Shown: positions 10,518-21,290 of the stretch, one piece after another
Numbering within the stretch: the first letter of the stretch is position 1
Layout of the letters: each line of letters starts with the position of its first letter
Made by a program: the position numbers and the translations under genes
Origin: an uncultured Polaribacter sp.
GTDB lineage: Bacteria; Bacteroidota; Bacteroidia; Flavobacteriales; Flavobacteriaceae
DNA: 64,000 nucleotides
Reading direction: 5' to 3'
Assembly (NCBI GenBank): GCA_947497755.1
Contig: CANMHT010000003.1
Location: 248,001 to 312,000, forward strand
The notes under the pieces: model-generated
What the model saw: only the letters and a program-made list of their open reading frames with translations
Databases searched by the model: none
Told to the model about the DNA's origin: nothing

Positions 10518-11708
10518 TTACAATAATTCTGTAATATATTTATTCAATCTTCTTACATGATTATTTACCGTAAAATATTCTATAAAAGTTTTTTTCCCTT
10601 CAGAACTTAATTTTTCAATTTCTTTTGAATTTTGAATTAGAGAATTAATTTCCTTACTCATATGCTCTAAATCAGAACACAAAATAGCATTTTTATTATG
10701 GATAAGCTCTGGGAAAGCCTTAACTGATTCCTTGGTTGCAACCAAAGCCTGCTCATAATTTAAGACTACTGGAATTCTTGTTCTTGTTCCTGTATTATAT
10801 TCCCATGGAATAATATGAATATCATTAGGTCTTAATACTGTATTCAAATCTTTTACAAAACCTTTACAAACAATATTTTTCCCTTTTAACTTTTTTAATA
10901 ACTCTGGAGATGCTTGTTTCAAACCTCCAACCACAATTAATTTCACATTAGGATTATTAGCTAAAATCTGCTTCCAACAAACATCTAAAAATCGTTCTAA
11001 ACCTAAACGGTTTGCTGTTGTTCCCATTCCGCCTAAATGTATAATATTTGGGGGCTTTGAAGCTTTTAAAGTTGGGGTTATCTTATCATAAGTAGTTGGT
11101 ATATATAATGATTTTTTTAATGATATTTTTTCTATCTCTCTAGTTTCTGTATATGATCCTGAAGTACTACCATTAACAATTTTCACTAGTTTATACTCTA
11201 CTCTTTTCTTTTGAAAAGTATGAAACTTCTGTATAAGCGTTCTTTTGCTTCTTAATCTAGCTAATTTGTATTCCCAATCATGATGAGCATAAATTATAGG
11301 TGTTTTTAGTTGAGAAAAACCAGCTAAAATTGCTGCCCATCTCCACTCACACCACAATAAATCAGCTTTATTTTTTGTAATTATTTTTTGTAAATTTTCT
11401 TTATTTCTAGTATTTAAAAAATAGTACTCAAATTTTTCAGGTCTAAAAACAGCATTCAACAAACGTTTTATATTCTTTTTTGGCTTTTTACTTTCAATTT
11501 TTAAGGTATTTATTGACTTTACAAAACCAACAATTTCTTTATAATCCTCTTCTAAAAATTGATTATTATTTGACCATTGTAAAGCCAAAACATCTACATC
11601 AAAGCCCGCTTTATATAACAATTCTAAATGGCTATAATATACCGATGCACCTCCATTAGCATTGGATGATATTTCTCCTGTATTAACTAAAAAAAGTATG
11701 CGTTTCAT
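10518..11708 (-). CDS. Glycosyltransferase (GT4-like)
   Basis: GT-B-like layout; IHLGGMGTTANRLGLERFLDVCW...KLIVVGG; IIPWEYNTGTRTRIP. Confidence 0.75.
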   Translation of the reverse strand: MKRILFLVNTGEISSNANGGASVYYSHLELLYKAGFDVDVLALQWSNNNQFLEEDYKEIVGFVKSINTLKIESKKPKKNIKRLLNAVFRPEKFEYYFLNTRNKENLQKIITKNKADLLWCEWRWAAILAGFSQLKTPIIYAHHDWEYKLARLRSKRTLIQKFHTFQKKRVEYKLVKIVNGSTSGSYTETREIEKISLKKSLYIPTTYDKITPTLKASKPPNIIHLGGMGTTANRLGLERFLDVCWKQILANNPNVKLIVVGGLKQASPELLKKLKGKNIVCKGFVKDLNTVLRPNDIHIIPWEYNTGTRTRIPVVLNYEQALVATKESVKAFPELIHNKNAILCSDLEHMSKEINSLIQNSKEIEKLSSEGKKTFIEYFTVNNHVRRLNKYITELL

Positions 11709-12856
11709 TTATTTGTTGCTATTTCGTTATATGTTTTTAGTACTTCACCCTTAATCAGGTCATATCTTAATTGATTCGATTTATTCTTATTTATTAAAAA
11801 TGCCTGCTTTAACAAATCTACATCGTCCAAGGCTTGTTTAATTAAACCTGCAATTTCTTGAGTATCTTCAGGGTTGTTAATTAAGAATCCATTTGCTCCA
11901 TTTTCTATATAATCTTCAGATACATTTCCTGGGTTAGATTGTATCGGAAAAGCTCCACAAATTATAGCTTCAATAAGTGTATTAGGAATCCCATCTGAAA
12001 TACTATTTCCAATCGCTATTCTTGCTTTGCCAAATTTCTCTAGCAACTCATTTTGACTAATTTCCTTTTGTCTAGAACTATATTGAATATCTAATTCGTA
12101 TTTCTTATTAATCTCTTTTATTTTATCAACTACAATTTGGTGTGCAGAGTATACATAAATATCAAAATCTCTTATTTCTTCAACTATATGTGTAATCGCA
12201 TCTAACACACAAATTGCTCTACCAGCCCAATGATGATATCCTTTTATTAGAATTAAATTTCTCTGCTCAATTGGTTTTATAAAATCTTGATACTTTTCAA
12301 TATGATATCCTCCACCTCCAGGAAAAATTCCATTTGCATCGTTTTTATAACCTAGCTCTTTTGCTAAAGAGACATCTCTAGTGTTATCAACAAAAAGATG
12401 ATTTATATTTGAAAAAATTTTCTGCATCAATTTACGGTGATACTGCTGATTTTTATATAAATAAATATCACTTCCCCAAGAAAAATAAGCCCATTTAAAA
12501 TCTAACTTTTGTCTTACTTTTAAAAGGGGATACGTTTGAGATTGCATTTCTAAAGAATGTACTAGATCTGGCTTAATCTCTTTAATAATTTCTTCAAGTT
12601 TTTCTGATGCTGTTACTTTTAAAATAGGCTCTATCTTTTTATAAAATTTGGCTGCTTTTTTCTGCAAAAAATATTCTCCTTTAAATTTAGGCAATTTCCT
12701 TTTTGACCAATTTGTATAATAGTTTGTCCAAAGTAAATCTTTATGTATCGACATGTCTAAACAATCAAAAAGAAAAATTTCATGTTCAGAATCTTTCAAT
12801 TGATTAATCCATCTTGCAGCATGAATATATTGTTGGCAAACAAATAGAATTTTCAT
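11705..12856 (-). CDS. Glycosyltransferase (GT4-like)
   Basis: GT-B-like layout; ISDGIPNTLIEAIICGAFPIQSNPGNVSEDYIENGANGFL. Confidence 0.8.
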   Translation of the reverse strand: MKILFVCQQYIHAARWINQLKDSEHEIFLFDCLDMSIHKDLLWTNYYTNWSKRKLPKFKGEYFLQKKAAKFYKKIEPILKVTASEKLEEIIKEIKPDLVHSLEMQSQTYPLLKVRQKLDFKWAYFSWGSDIYLYKNQQYHRKLMQKIFSNINHLFVDNTRDVSLAKELGYKNDANGIFPGGGGYHIEKYQDFIKPIEQRNLILIKGYHHWAGRAICVLDAITHIVEEIRDFDIYVYSAHQIVVDKIKEINKKYELDIQYSSRQKEISQNELLEKFGKARIAIGNSISDGIPNTLIEAIICGAFPIQSNPGNVSEDYIENGANGFLINNPEDTQEIAGLIKQALDDVDLLKQAFLINKNKSNQLRYDLIKGEVLKTYNEIATNK

Positions 12857-13740
12857 TTTTCCTTTTTTAAAATACTATCTAATTTTCTTGTAAAAACATC
12901 AGCTCCGTAAATGTTTAAATGATCTGAATTTTCAAATAAAGAATCCTTTACAATTTTTAGTTCTCTACCATTCACAAAAATCATATTATTCTTTATTGCC
13001 ATATTTTTTAATTGCAAAGCACTTTGTTTTTGATATAATTTATTACCATATTTATAAAAATCTGGATGATATGGCGGAATTAATAAAACCATTTTTTTAT
13101 TATATCGTTTACATAGTTTATTCATTTTTTCTAAATAAACATTACTACAATTTATAGTACCATTAACATAACTTTCATCTTCAGACATAGACAACCTTTC
13201 TTTTATTGCCTCAATATCTTTTTTATAAATACTCTTACTTGCTCTCCATCCAAAATCATTAATGTCTTTGTTTTTAAAAATAGAATTGTTTACTAGCTCT
13301 CTAAAAGGTTCATTTAAAAGTAAACTATTTTTAAGAAAAGACTGTTTGTATTCTTGAACCTTAAAATAATTATAATACAATCTTTTCTCTTTCTCTCCCA
13401 AACTCACCGCATGCATTTTACAATGAGATACTGGAACGATAACTAGTTTTACATCTTTAATTTTATCTATGTTGTTTTTCAGTATATAATAATCTGTTTC
13501 TATTTTTCTTCCTTTGTTCGCTAAGTTTAGCATCTTAAACTCTGACTTTTGGGGATTGATTCCAAAAAAAGTATGAGAATTTCCTAAAACTAAAACTTCT
13601 ACTCCATTGGCATTGTTTAATAAGTTATACTTAGAAAACATTTGATTTTTATTATTTGGAAAAACATATGTATCTAGTAACAAGAACAACAAAAGCAATG
13701 ATGTTAAAAGAGTGAATATTTTCGTCAAAAATTTTTTCAT
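12853..13740 (-). CDS. SGNH-like membrane-anchored protein, probable partner of the MBOAT acyltransferase
   Basis: N-terminal TM; VLVLGNSHTFFGINP (GNSH block); adjacent to MBOAT gene. Confidence 0.6.
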   Translation of the reverse strand: MKKFLTKIFTLLTSLLLLFLLLDTYVFPNNKNQMFSKYNLLNNANGVEVLVLGNSHTFFGINPQKSEFKMLNLANKGRKIETDYYILKNNIDKIKDVKLVIVPVSHCKMHAVSLGEKEKRLYYNYFKVQEYKQSFLKNSLLLNEPFRELVNNSIFKNKDINDFGWRASKSIYKKDIEAIKERLSMSEDESYVNGTINCSNVYLEKMNKLCKRYNKKMVLLIPPYHPDFYKYGNKLYQKQSALQLKNMAIKNNMIFVNGRELKIVKDSLFENSDHLNIYGADVFTRKLDSILKKEK

Positions 13741-13744
13741 TTAG

Positions 13745-15169
13745 TTAAAATTGAAAATAGATAAATGATGTTTCTTCTTTAATTGAAGAAGAATACAAAA
13801 TAGCAAATATCAATAATACATAAAAAATATACCTATATTTAAACCTAAGGATTAATGCTATTTCATTTCTTCTAGAAAACCATTCTACAATTAAAAACAA
13901 TATTAGAATTGGCAACATTCTTTTTTGTCTTATAACATCTGGAAAAAAGTTATTAAAACTAAATATCTTATAGATGTATTCAAAAGCTGAACTAATATTA
14001 GGAGCTCTAAAAAAAATCCATGCAATTACAGTAAAAGAAAAAGTTGTTATAATTTGTATTGTTTCTTTTAAAGATGGGAATAATCTATCTTTAGCTAAAA
14101 CATCTATGTTCTTTCTGTTATTATTTGTAAGTAACAAAGGGAGAAATAGCAAAGCATTAAGTCCACCCCAAAAAACAAATGTCCAATTAGCTCCATGCCA
14201 AAATCCACTAATTAAAAATATAGCAAAAACGTTTCTTATTTGTTTCATCTTTGTTCCTCTAGAGCCACCTAAAGGGATGTATAAATAATCTCTAAACCAA
14301 GTAGACAAACTAATATGCCAACGTCTCCAAAACTCTGCAATATCTCTAGAAAAATATGGATAATTAAAATTCCTCATAAGATTAAATCCAAATAACCTTG
14401 CAGTTCCAATTGCTATATCAGAATATCCAGAAAAGTCTCCATAAATTTGAAAAGCAAAATATACTCCACCTAAAATTAACGTCAGCCCACTTTCTTCTTG
14501 ATAATTTGAAAAAATCTCATTTACATACAAAGCACAATTATCTGCTATTACTACTTTTTTAAATAGTCCCCATAAAATTAATCGCATTCCAGAAACGGCT
14601 ATCTCATAATTAAAAGCCCTATTCTTAAAAAACTGTGGCAATAGATTAGTTGCTCTTTCTATTGGACCAGCTACTAATTGAGGAAAAAATGATACAAAAC
14701 CAGCAAAAGCAATAAAGTTTTTTGTTGCTGGTATCCTTTTTTTATACACATCTATAGTATAACTTAATGTTTGAAATGTATAAAAAGAGATTCCAACAGG
14801 TAATATAATATTTAAAGAGCTTTTATGCATCTCTACACCGATACTATTCCAAGTATTTACCCAGTTTTCTACAAAAAAATTGTAGTATTTAAAAAAACCA
14901 AGCATTCCTAAATTAAAAAATAAACTTAACCAAAGTAAGTATTTCCTATAGCGCTGTTTATTAGTCTTTTCTAAGTTATTAGCAATAGTAAAATCAATAA
15001 TTGTACTTAATAAAATTAAAGATAAAAATCTCCAATCCCACCAACCATAAAACAAATAACTGGCTACTAAAATTAGTATGTTTTGTTGCTCGTGTTTTTT
15101 TAGTATAAACCAATATAAAAAAAATACAATTGGTAAAAACAACAAATAATCTATTGAATTGAAAAGCAT
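13745..15169 (-). CDS. MBOAT-family O-acyltransferase (AlgI-like)
   Basis: YFSRDIAEFWRRWHISLSTWFRDYLYIPLGGSRG; FLISGFWHGANWTFVFWG. Confidence 0.93.
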   Translation of the reverse strand: MLFNSIDYLLFLPIVFFLYWFILKKHEQQNILILVASYLFYGWWDWRFLSLILLSTIIDFTIANNLEKTNKQRYRKYLLWLSLFFNLGMLGFFKYYNFFVENWVNTWNSIGVEMHKSSLNIILPVGISFYTFQTLSYTIDVYKKRIPATKNFIAFAGFVSFFPQLVAGPIERATNLLPQFFKNRAFNYEIAVSGMRLILWGLFKKVVIADNCALYVNEIFSNYQEESGLTLILGGVYFAFQIYGDFSGYSDIAIGTARLFGFNLMRNFNYPYFSRDIAEFWRRWHISLSTWFRDYLYIPLGGSRGTKMKQIRNVFAIFLISGFWHGANWTFVFWGGLNALLFLPLLLTNNNRKNIDVLAKDRLFPSLKETIQIITTFSFTVIAWIFFRAPNISSAFEYIYKIFSFNNFFPDVIRQKRMLPILILFLIVEWFSRRNEIALILRFKYRYIFYVLLIFAILYSSSIKEETSFIYFQF

Positions 15170-15172
15170 TAA

Positions 15173-16165
15173 TTATAGTGTTATTTTTTGTATTCCAAAA
15201 TTTGCTCCATCCAAAGCTATTAGATGATTGTTTTTTTCTTTTAAAACAGAGATATGATGAATTGCATCTTTTATTTTATCTGATTCTTTAAAAAACAATG
15301 CATTTTTCACTTCTTTTTCGTTGAAATGATTTTTTGAAATAGTATTAATCTCATATAAATTAATCCCACTTCCATATCCTTTTGTTGCATCTTGCGCTAC
15401 TCTATATATTGTATTGTTTTCTTGTATAATTGCTCCTGCATTTCTATTATTCTTTGGTAGTTTTGATATTGGAGACTCTGGATGCTTAATCCATTTTTCT
15501 TTTAATCCTAAAGAATAATATAATTCTAGTGTATCATTTTTTAAGTCTGTAGTAAACCAATAAAATACAGAATCTACCTCTATAAAAACTGTATCTACAA
15601 GTTCTATCCCTTCATATAAGATTGCATCTAACTCCCATTTATTTGGGAAATTTATCGCTTTATATAATCTCACTTGCTTAGACTGATAACTTTCTGGAAG
15701 CATATAAAACTCATCATTTTTTTTAAATACATATGGAAAAGATTGATGAAAATTTTCCTGAAGAATTTTTTGCTTAAAAACCCAATCAATACCATTAGTA
15801 CTCACGGCATAAGCAATATCTGCTCCTTTATTTTTTGTTTTTTTGTATTCGTATTCAAAAAACAAATAGTATTTCTCTTTTTCTTTTATTAAAAATGGAT
15901 CTGCAACACCACTACACTCAGAATTAAAAATTTGGAACCAGTTTTTCTTATTTATAAAACTATTATTGAGAGTCACTATTGATTTTTCTGTTCTAAAAAA
16001 AGTTATTGCCCAACCTTGTCTTTTTAGTTTAATAAGATTTAACAATCCTATTTTTTTTATTGCCTTTTCTACAAATTTATTCGAATGTTTCTTTGCTCTA
16101 TACTTTAGGTATAGATTTAAAAGAAAATAAAGTAAACATAAAATTACAACAGAATAATAAATCAT
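15173..16165 (-). CDS. Beta-propeller protein resembling the GINT1 N-terminal (glucosamine inositolphosphorylceramide transferase-like) family
   Basis: SGVADPFLIKEKEKYYLFFEYE...GADIAYAVSTNGIDW...SFPYVFKKNDEFYMLPES propeller blades; N-terminal TM. Confidence 0.6.
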   Translation of the reverse strand: MIYYSVVILCLLYFLLNLYLKYRAKKHSNKFVEKAIKKIGLLNLIKLKRQGWAITFFRTEKSIVTLNNSFINKKNWFQIFNSECSGVADPFLIKEKEKYYLFFEYEYKKTKNKGADIAYAVSTNGIDWVFKQKILQENFHQSFPYVFKKNDEFYMLPESYQSKQVRLYKAINFPNKWELDAILYEGIELVDTVFIEVDSVFYWFTTDLKNDTLELYYSLGLKEKWIKHPESPISKLPKNNRNAGAIIQENNTIYRVAQDATKGYGSGINLYEINTISKNHFNEKEVKNALFFKESDKIKDAIHHISVLKEKNNHLIALDGANFGIQKITL

Positions 16166-16177
16166 TTACTCCTAATT

Positions 16178-17146
16178 TTAATAAGTTTTTTCAATAACAA
16201 GATATGCATTTCCTACAATAAAATCTTCAATAGGTAATTTTCTATATTTTGGTCGGATATCTTTTTGTTGTGTTTTTACTAACTCTTTATAATAAGCAAT
16301 AACTTCGTTATCAAAATTTGGATATACTACTGGACCATTTTTTAATGCTTTTTTATTTAAAAAAGTAGAATACACAATAAACTCATATTTAATTCCGTCT
16401 ATTTTATCTAAAAACTCAATATACTCAGATATTCTTTTCCTATTAGTCATACCTCTTTTATTAACCATCCATTTATACAAAAACTCTTGGTAGGTTAAGA
16501 AATCATATTCTTTTGGCGAGTTTGCTCTAAAATAATTATAAGGCTCAAAATCTATGTGATGTATCATTTTTCCACCAACGGATAAAAGCTTTATCATTTT
16601 TTTAAATGCAGGCTTAGGGTTATATATCTCTTGCAATACTTGATTCGATATAATCAAATCAAACTTTTTTGAATAAAAGTCAGTATTTTTTTTAAGCTTT
16701 ATTTTTTCTATCCCTTTACCATAATAATACTTAATAGGATTTATAGGCAACAACTCTTTATCAAAAAGAGTTTCAAATCTATATTTATTTTGACCCGAAA
16801 CTATTTCTTGGTAAACTTCTTTTAAAAGTTTTTTATCTCTATTGGCATAAAACTTGTCAAAACAAATAACTTCTTCTGCTCCTTTAAATAAAAACTTTAG
16901 CGCAACTCCAAAACTATCACCTGGACCAATTTCTAAAACTTTTGCTCCTTCAATAGATTTTGCTTCTATTTTTCCGTAAGCTAAATAATTTTTAAAAACC
17001 TTATTAATGGTTTTTAACACTTCTTCCACATCAGAATTAATAAACCTGTTACCTGCAACGTGTTCTTTAATACCTAATTTAAATTTAATCCAAACTTTGA
17101 GGTTCTTCTTTATACTTTTATAAATAAATTTATTTCTAGCGTTCAT
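16178..17146 (-). CDS. SAM-dependent methyltransferase
   Basis: AKVLEIGPGDSFGVALKFLFKGAEEVICFDK; FDLIISNQVLQEI. Confidence 0.8.
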   Translation of the reverse strand: MNARNKFIYKSIKKNLKVWIKFKLGIKEHVAGNRFINSDVEEVLKTINKVFKNYLAYGKIEAKSIEGAKVLEIGPGDSFGVALKFLFKGAEEVICFDKFYANRDKKLLKEVYQEIVSGQNKYRFETLFDKELLPINPIKYYYGKGIEKIKLKKNTDFYSKKFDLIISNQVLQEIYNPKPAFKKMIKLLSVGGKMIHHIDFEPYNYFRANSPKEYDFLTYQEFLYKWMVNKRGMTNRKRISEYIEFLDKIDGIKYEFIVYSTFLNKKALKNGPVVYPNFDNEVIAYYKELVKTQQKDIRPKYRKLPIEDFIVGNAYLVIEKTY

Positions 17147-17163
17147 AGATTATATCGCTCTCA

Positions 17164-18414
17164 TTAATTAGGTTTGTATATAGAAATCCAATTTTCTACT
17201 ATTCTTTCTGACAAGAACTTTTGCCTAATAAAAGAATTATTCTTCTTACACTGTTCTTTTTTATGCATTAGGTTTTTACAAATGTTTTCAATTTCAACAC
17301 CTAATTCATTTATAGCACTTATTTCTTCATGATATATATTATTCCTTTTATAAACTCCATATGGCAACCATGCCCCCAAAACTCCAATACCTCCTGCATA
17401 CATCACTTCTAGTACAGCACTACTAAGAGCATCGTTTTTAGGCAATTGAATTACTATATCAATAATAATTTTTAACAATGATAAATCCTCCCAATCCATA
17501 TATTCATCAATTGTAATAATATCAATCAATGATAACTTATCAATACAATCATTCAGTTGTGCTAAATACTCCTTATTCCTATCATAAGTTAGCGGTAAAA
17601 TAATGGTTAAATTCTTTTTTAAATTGTCAGGCAACGTATTTAACTCATTCAGTATTTCTATATGGCGAGCATTGGGTTCTGCATTATAACCTACAGATAA
17701 AATTATTTTATCTTTCTCAATACCTAACTTTTTTTTGTAGCTATCTATTTTTTCTGGTTGAGTTTTATAATCATCTATTAATGTGAATATTTTTTTGCTG
17801 AGCGGAAAAGTAATAACCTCTATCTTTTTTTCTAAAGCTCTTCCAAATTTAGCCATCATAACTTCTTTCATTTCTAATGATTGTACCGTAATGACATTTG
17901 CCTTATTTAAAGCTAAAGAAATATAGTAGTAATTGTTCACTCCGCTTCTTTGGTATAAATCTAACCCCCAAAAAGAACAGACAATTTTTTTATCATCAGG
18001 CAGGTATTGTAAAAACTTAACATGAGGTTTAACTAATGAATTGCAATGATAAACATCAAAATTTAAAGGGAGAATTTTTTTTTCTACAAGGTATAAATCA
18101 TGAATACTTTCTTTTATAAAAACCATTAAAGAATTAACTCCTTTAAGATGTAATTCTAAAAAAAGCTGTTTCCAAAATAGTTTTCTTCTTATAGATTTAA
18201 AAAAATAGATAATAGAATATAAAAAGGATATCTTTTCATTTTCAAAGTTATAAAGAGTATCTATAATTCCTTTCTTTAATGCAATATTACCATGGTTAAA
18301 AAAGTTATCAGCATTAAATGAAAAAATATCTTCCTTCTCTTTAATTTTTCCAAATAATTGTTCTAAAAAATTAATTTGGCTAAGTCCTAATGATAAAACT
18401 TTAATTTTTCCCAT
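17164..18414 (-). CDS. Glycosyltransferase (GT-B-like)
   Basis: VCSFWGLDLYQR, IILSVGYNAEPNARHIEIL. Confidence 0.65.
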   Translation of the reverse strand: MGKIKVLSLGLSQINFLEQLFGKIKEKEDIFSFNADNFFNHGNIALKKGIIDTLYNFENEKISFLYSIIYFFKSIRRKLFWKQLFLELHLKGVNSLMVFIKESIHDLYLVEKKILPLNFDVYHCNSLVKPHVKFLQYLPDDKKIVCSFWGLDLYQRSGVNNYYYISLALNKANVITVQSLEMKEVMMAKFGRALEKKIEVITFPLSKKIFTLIDDYKTQPEKIDSYKKKLGIEKDKIILSVGYNAEPNARHIEILNELNTLPDNLKKNLTIILPLTYDRNKEYLAQLNDCIDKLSLIDIITIDEYMDWEDLSLLKIIIDIVIQLPKNDALSSAVLEVMYAGGIGVLGAWLPYGVYKRNNIYHEEISAINELGVEIENICKNLMHKKEQCKKNNSFIRQKFLSERIVENWISIYKPN

Positions 18415-18415
18415 T

Positions 18416-19507
18416 TTAGATAAAAGGAGTTTCTCCTAGCTTTTTTAAAGTCTCATTATACTCTGACCAGTTTCCAACATCCATCCAAGAGTTTTCTCCG
18501 ATTGGAAAAACTCCAACTCTACCTTTTCGTTTGATAATTTTTTCCATTAAGTCTGTTATATGAAAAAATGTATTCTTTGGTATTTCATTTAACAAATGTG
18601 GTTCTATAATATATACTCCCGTGTTAACCATAAAATTAAGCTCGGGTTTTTCTTTTATTTCTTTTAATAAATTATCTTTTCCAACTTCAAGAATTCCGTA
18701 AGGAATATTAGAAGTTTTTAACGCTCCTATTAAAGTTAATTCATTTTTATTTTCTACATGATATTGATACATTGTTTCAAAATCTTGATCGATTAAAATA
18801 TCACAATTAGAAACAAAAAAAGTAGATTTTATTTTATTTGTTAATAAAGATAAACTACCAGCAGTACCTGATGGTTTTTCTTCTTCAAAAAAGTTTACAT
18901 TATAGCTCTTTCCTTTTAATTCAGAAAAATAATTTTGAATCATTTCTGATTTATAATTCACAGATAGGTAAAAATGTTTTGAACCAGAAATGAGAAATCT
19001 ATCTATTATTCTTTCCAAAATGGTTTTATCTCCTAAAGGAATTAAAGGTTTAGGAATAACATTAGTTATTGGTTTTAATCGTGTTCCTTTTCCTCCAGCC
19101 ATAATGATTACTGGAATTTCTAATTTACCTTTATTAGATTTATATTTTTCATTAAATAAATCCTCCCAAAAAACAACATCAATTAAAACATTATTATCAT
19201 TTACAATGGGCATAAATTCCATTCTAAATTTTAACATTTCAGATTTAATTTCTTCAATCTTTTGTGATGATTTAGCAACACGAATATTTGCTCTTAAAAC
19301 ATCTTTTACAGATGCATCTAAATTTTGAGTTTTAATCAAATACCTTTGAATATCACCAACACTAATTATACTCTTATAATTATTTAGCTGATCAACAACT
19401 AACAACAACTTCTTATCTATGCTGTCCATTAATTTTAATGCTTCAGAAATTGGTTCTAAATCATTAATAAATAAATGTTTAATTTTTTGATAGAGTTCTT
19501 GTTTCAT
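18416..19507 (-). CDS. ptmE: CBS-domain nucleotidyltransferase (PtmE-like glucosamine-1-phosphate guanylyltransferase)
   Basis: N-terminal CBS-like pair followed by PVIIMAGGKGTRLKPITNVIPKPLIPLGDKTILERII; preferred ATG start 19507 (MKQELYQ) rather than 19537, avoiding overlap. Confidence 0.8.
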   Translation of the reverse strand: MKQELYQKIKHLFINDLEPISEALKLMDSIDKKLLLVVDQLNNYKSIISVGDIQRYLIKTQNLDASVKDVLRANIRVAKSSQKIEEIKSEMLKFRMEFMPIVNDNNVLIDVVFWEDLFNEKYKSNKGKLEIPVIIMAGGKGTRLKPITNVIPKPLIPLGDKTILERIIDRFLISGSKHFYLSVNYKSEMIQNYFSELKGKSYNVNFFEEEKPSGTAGSLSLLTNKIKSTFFVSNCDILIDQDFETMYQYHVENKNELTLIGALKTSNIPYGILEVGKDNLLKEIKEKPELNFMVNTGVYIIEPHLLNEIPKNTFFHITDLMEKIIKRKGRVGVFPIGENSWMDVGNWSEYNETLKKLGETPFI

Positions 19508-19511
19508 TACT

Positions 19512-20147
19512 TTACATTTTTCTTGCTGGATTTCCAATATACACGCCTTTTTCTTGTATATTTTTTACAACGACTGCTCCCATTCCTATAACACTTTGAT
19601 TTGCTATTTCAATACCTTCTCTAAGTGCTGCTCCAGTTCCAATATATACCTGTTCTCCTATTTTACAATTTCCACTAACATTTACAGAAGGTGATGCTGT
19701 AAAATAATCTCCAATGACACAATCATGTCCTATTGTAGTATTTAAATTTAACTGAGAATGCTTACCAATTACTATATTACAAGTAACTTTTACTCCAGAA
19801 GTAATAATTACTCCTTCGTTAATAGTAACAAAATCTGACACGTCCGCATTGGGGTGTATTAATGTAGTGTAACTTGTATTACTAGGCATTTTTTCTACTA
19901 TTTTTTTTCTTAAAACAGGATCTCCTACAGCAACTACTACTTCGTATAAATTAGGGTCAAAATCAGATTCTTTTAGTTGAGGCACATTCATAATCAACTC
20001 TCCATTCCAATCTTCATCCTTAACTAAAAAAAACGTGTTTTCACTATAATCGACACCTTCTAGTTTGAACAACTCTATTGCTATTAATAATACTTCTCTA
20101 GCAAAACCTCCAGCTCCAACAATACATAGTTTTTTTATATTCATCAT
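19512..20147 (-). CDS. legH: NeuD/PglD/LegH-like sugar O/N-acetyltransferase (left-handed beta helix)
   Basis: CIVGAGGFAREVLLIA N-term; hexapeptide repeats; VIGMGAVVVKNIQEKGVYIGNPARKM. Confidence 0.82.
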   Translation of the reverse strand: MMNIKKLCIVGAGGFAREVLLIAIELFKLEGVDYSENTFFLVKDEDWNGELIMNVPQLKESDFDPNLYEVVVAVGDPVLRKKIVEKMPSNTSYTTLIHPNADVSDFVTINEGVIITSGVKVTCNIVIGKHSQLNLNTTIGHDCVIGDYFTASPSVNVSGNCKIGEQVYIGTGAALREGIEIANQSVIGMGAVVVKNIQEKGVYIGNPARKM

Positions 20148-20150
20148 CTT

Positions 20151-21290
20151 TTATGGTGTTATACTACTAGGAATATTTACAATTCTATCTGCCAACCATT
20201 TAGAGTTTTCTAATGGAGATTTCTGAGAATTCTCGAACATTTTCATAGTATTCATTAATTGCCATACTGGTCTTGACATAATACCATTATCATTCATATA
20301 ATCAAGAAAAGTATCTCTTTCTTTCTTATTTTCTAAAAATAAAACATTTAACCAATAATTAGAGTAACAATTTTCTATTTCAGTTTTAAACTTAATGGAA
20401 CTATCCTTAAAGAAGTTTTCATATTTTTTAGCTAGTTCTCTTTTATTTTGAACAAAAAAATCTAATTTTTCTAATTGTCCTACTAATAAAGCTGCGTTTA
20501 AATTTGGCATTCTGTAATTATACCCAATTTCATCATGAACATACTCATATCTATGAGGTACTTTAGCTGTAGTTGTTAAATGTTTTGCTCTTTTTGCCAA
20601 TTCAACGTTATCAGTAACAATAACTCCACCACCTCCTGCAGTAATAATTTTATTCCCATTAAAACTAAATACTCCTAATTCACCAAAAGTTCCTAAGTTT
20701 TTATTTTTATATAAACTTCCTAAAGATTCGGCTGCATCTTCTACAACAGGAATACAAAAAGTATCACATATTGCTACAATTTCATCTATTCTACTTGCAT
20801 GTCCAAAAGTGTGCATTGGTACGCATGCTGAAATTTTTCTTTTTGTTATTTTATTATAACATTCTCCATTTTTAACAATTGCATGTTTTCTTAAATGCTC
20901 TTTTAAAATAGTTGGAGACAATCCCATAGAGTCTTTATCAACATCAACAAAATGCGGTTTTGCTCCTAAATAATTAATTGCATTACAAGTCGCTATAAAA
21001 GTTAATGGTTGAGTTATAACTTCTGTATTTTCTTCTACACCTGCCAATAATAATGCTATATGTAATGCCGATGTTCCGTTTACTGTTGCAATTGCATATT
21101 TACTATCTATCTTTTCAGCAAATTCTTTTTCAAAACGATTTACATATTCTCCTATTGAAGACACAAAAGTAGAATCAATTGTATCTAAAACATATTTTTT
21201 CTCATTACCAGTAAATGCTGGTACATGTAACGGAATAAACTCTTTCGTTTTATATAGGTCTTGAATAAAATTAACAATATGCTTATACAT
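20151..21290 (-). CDS. legC: DegT/DnrJ/EryC1-family PLP aminotransferase (LegC-like)
   Basis: IPLHVPAFTGNEKKYVLDTIDSTFVSSIGEYVNRFE; VVEDAAESLGS; FSFNGNKIITAGGGG. Confidence 0.9.
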   Translation of the reverse strand: MYKHIVNFIQDLYKTKEFIPLHVPAFTGNEKKYVLDTIDSTFVSSIGEYVNRFEKEFAEKIDSKYAIATVNGTSALHIALLLAGVEENTEVITQPLTFIATCNAINYLGAKPHFVDVDKDSMGLSPTILKEHLRKHAIVKNGECYNKITKRKISACVPMHTFGHASRIDEIVAICDTFCIPVVEDAAESLGSLYKNKNLGTFGELGVFSFNGNKIITAGGGGVIVTDNVELAKRAKHLTTTAKVPHRYEYVHDEIGYNYRMPNLNAALLVGQLEKLDFFVQNKRELAKKYENFFKDSSIKFKTEIENCYSNYWLNVLFLENKKERDTFLDYMNDNGIMSRPVWQLMNTMKMFENSQKSPLENSKWLADRIVNIPSSITP

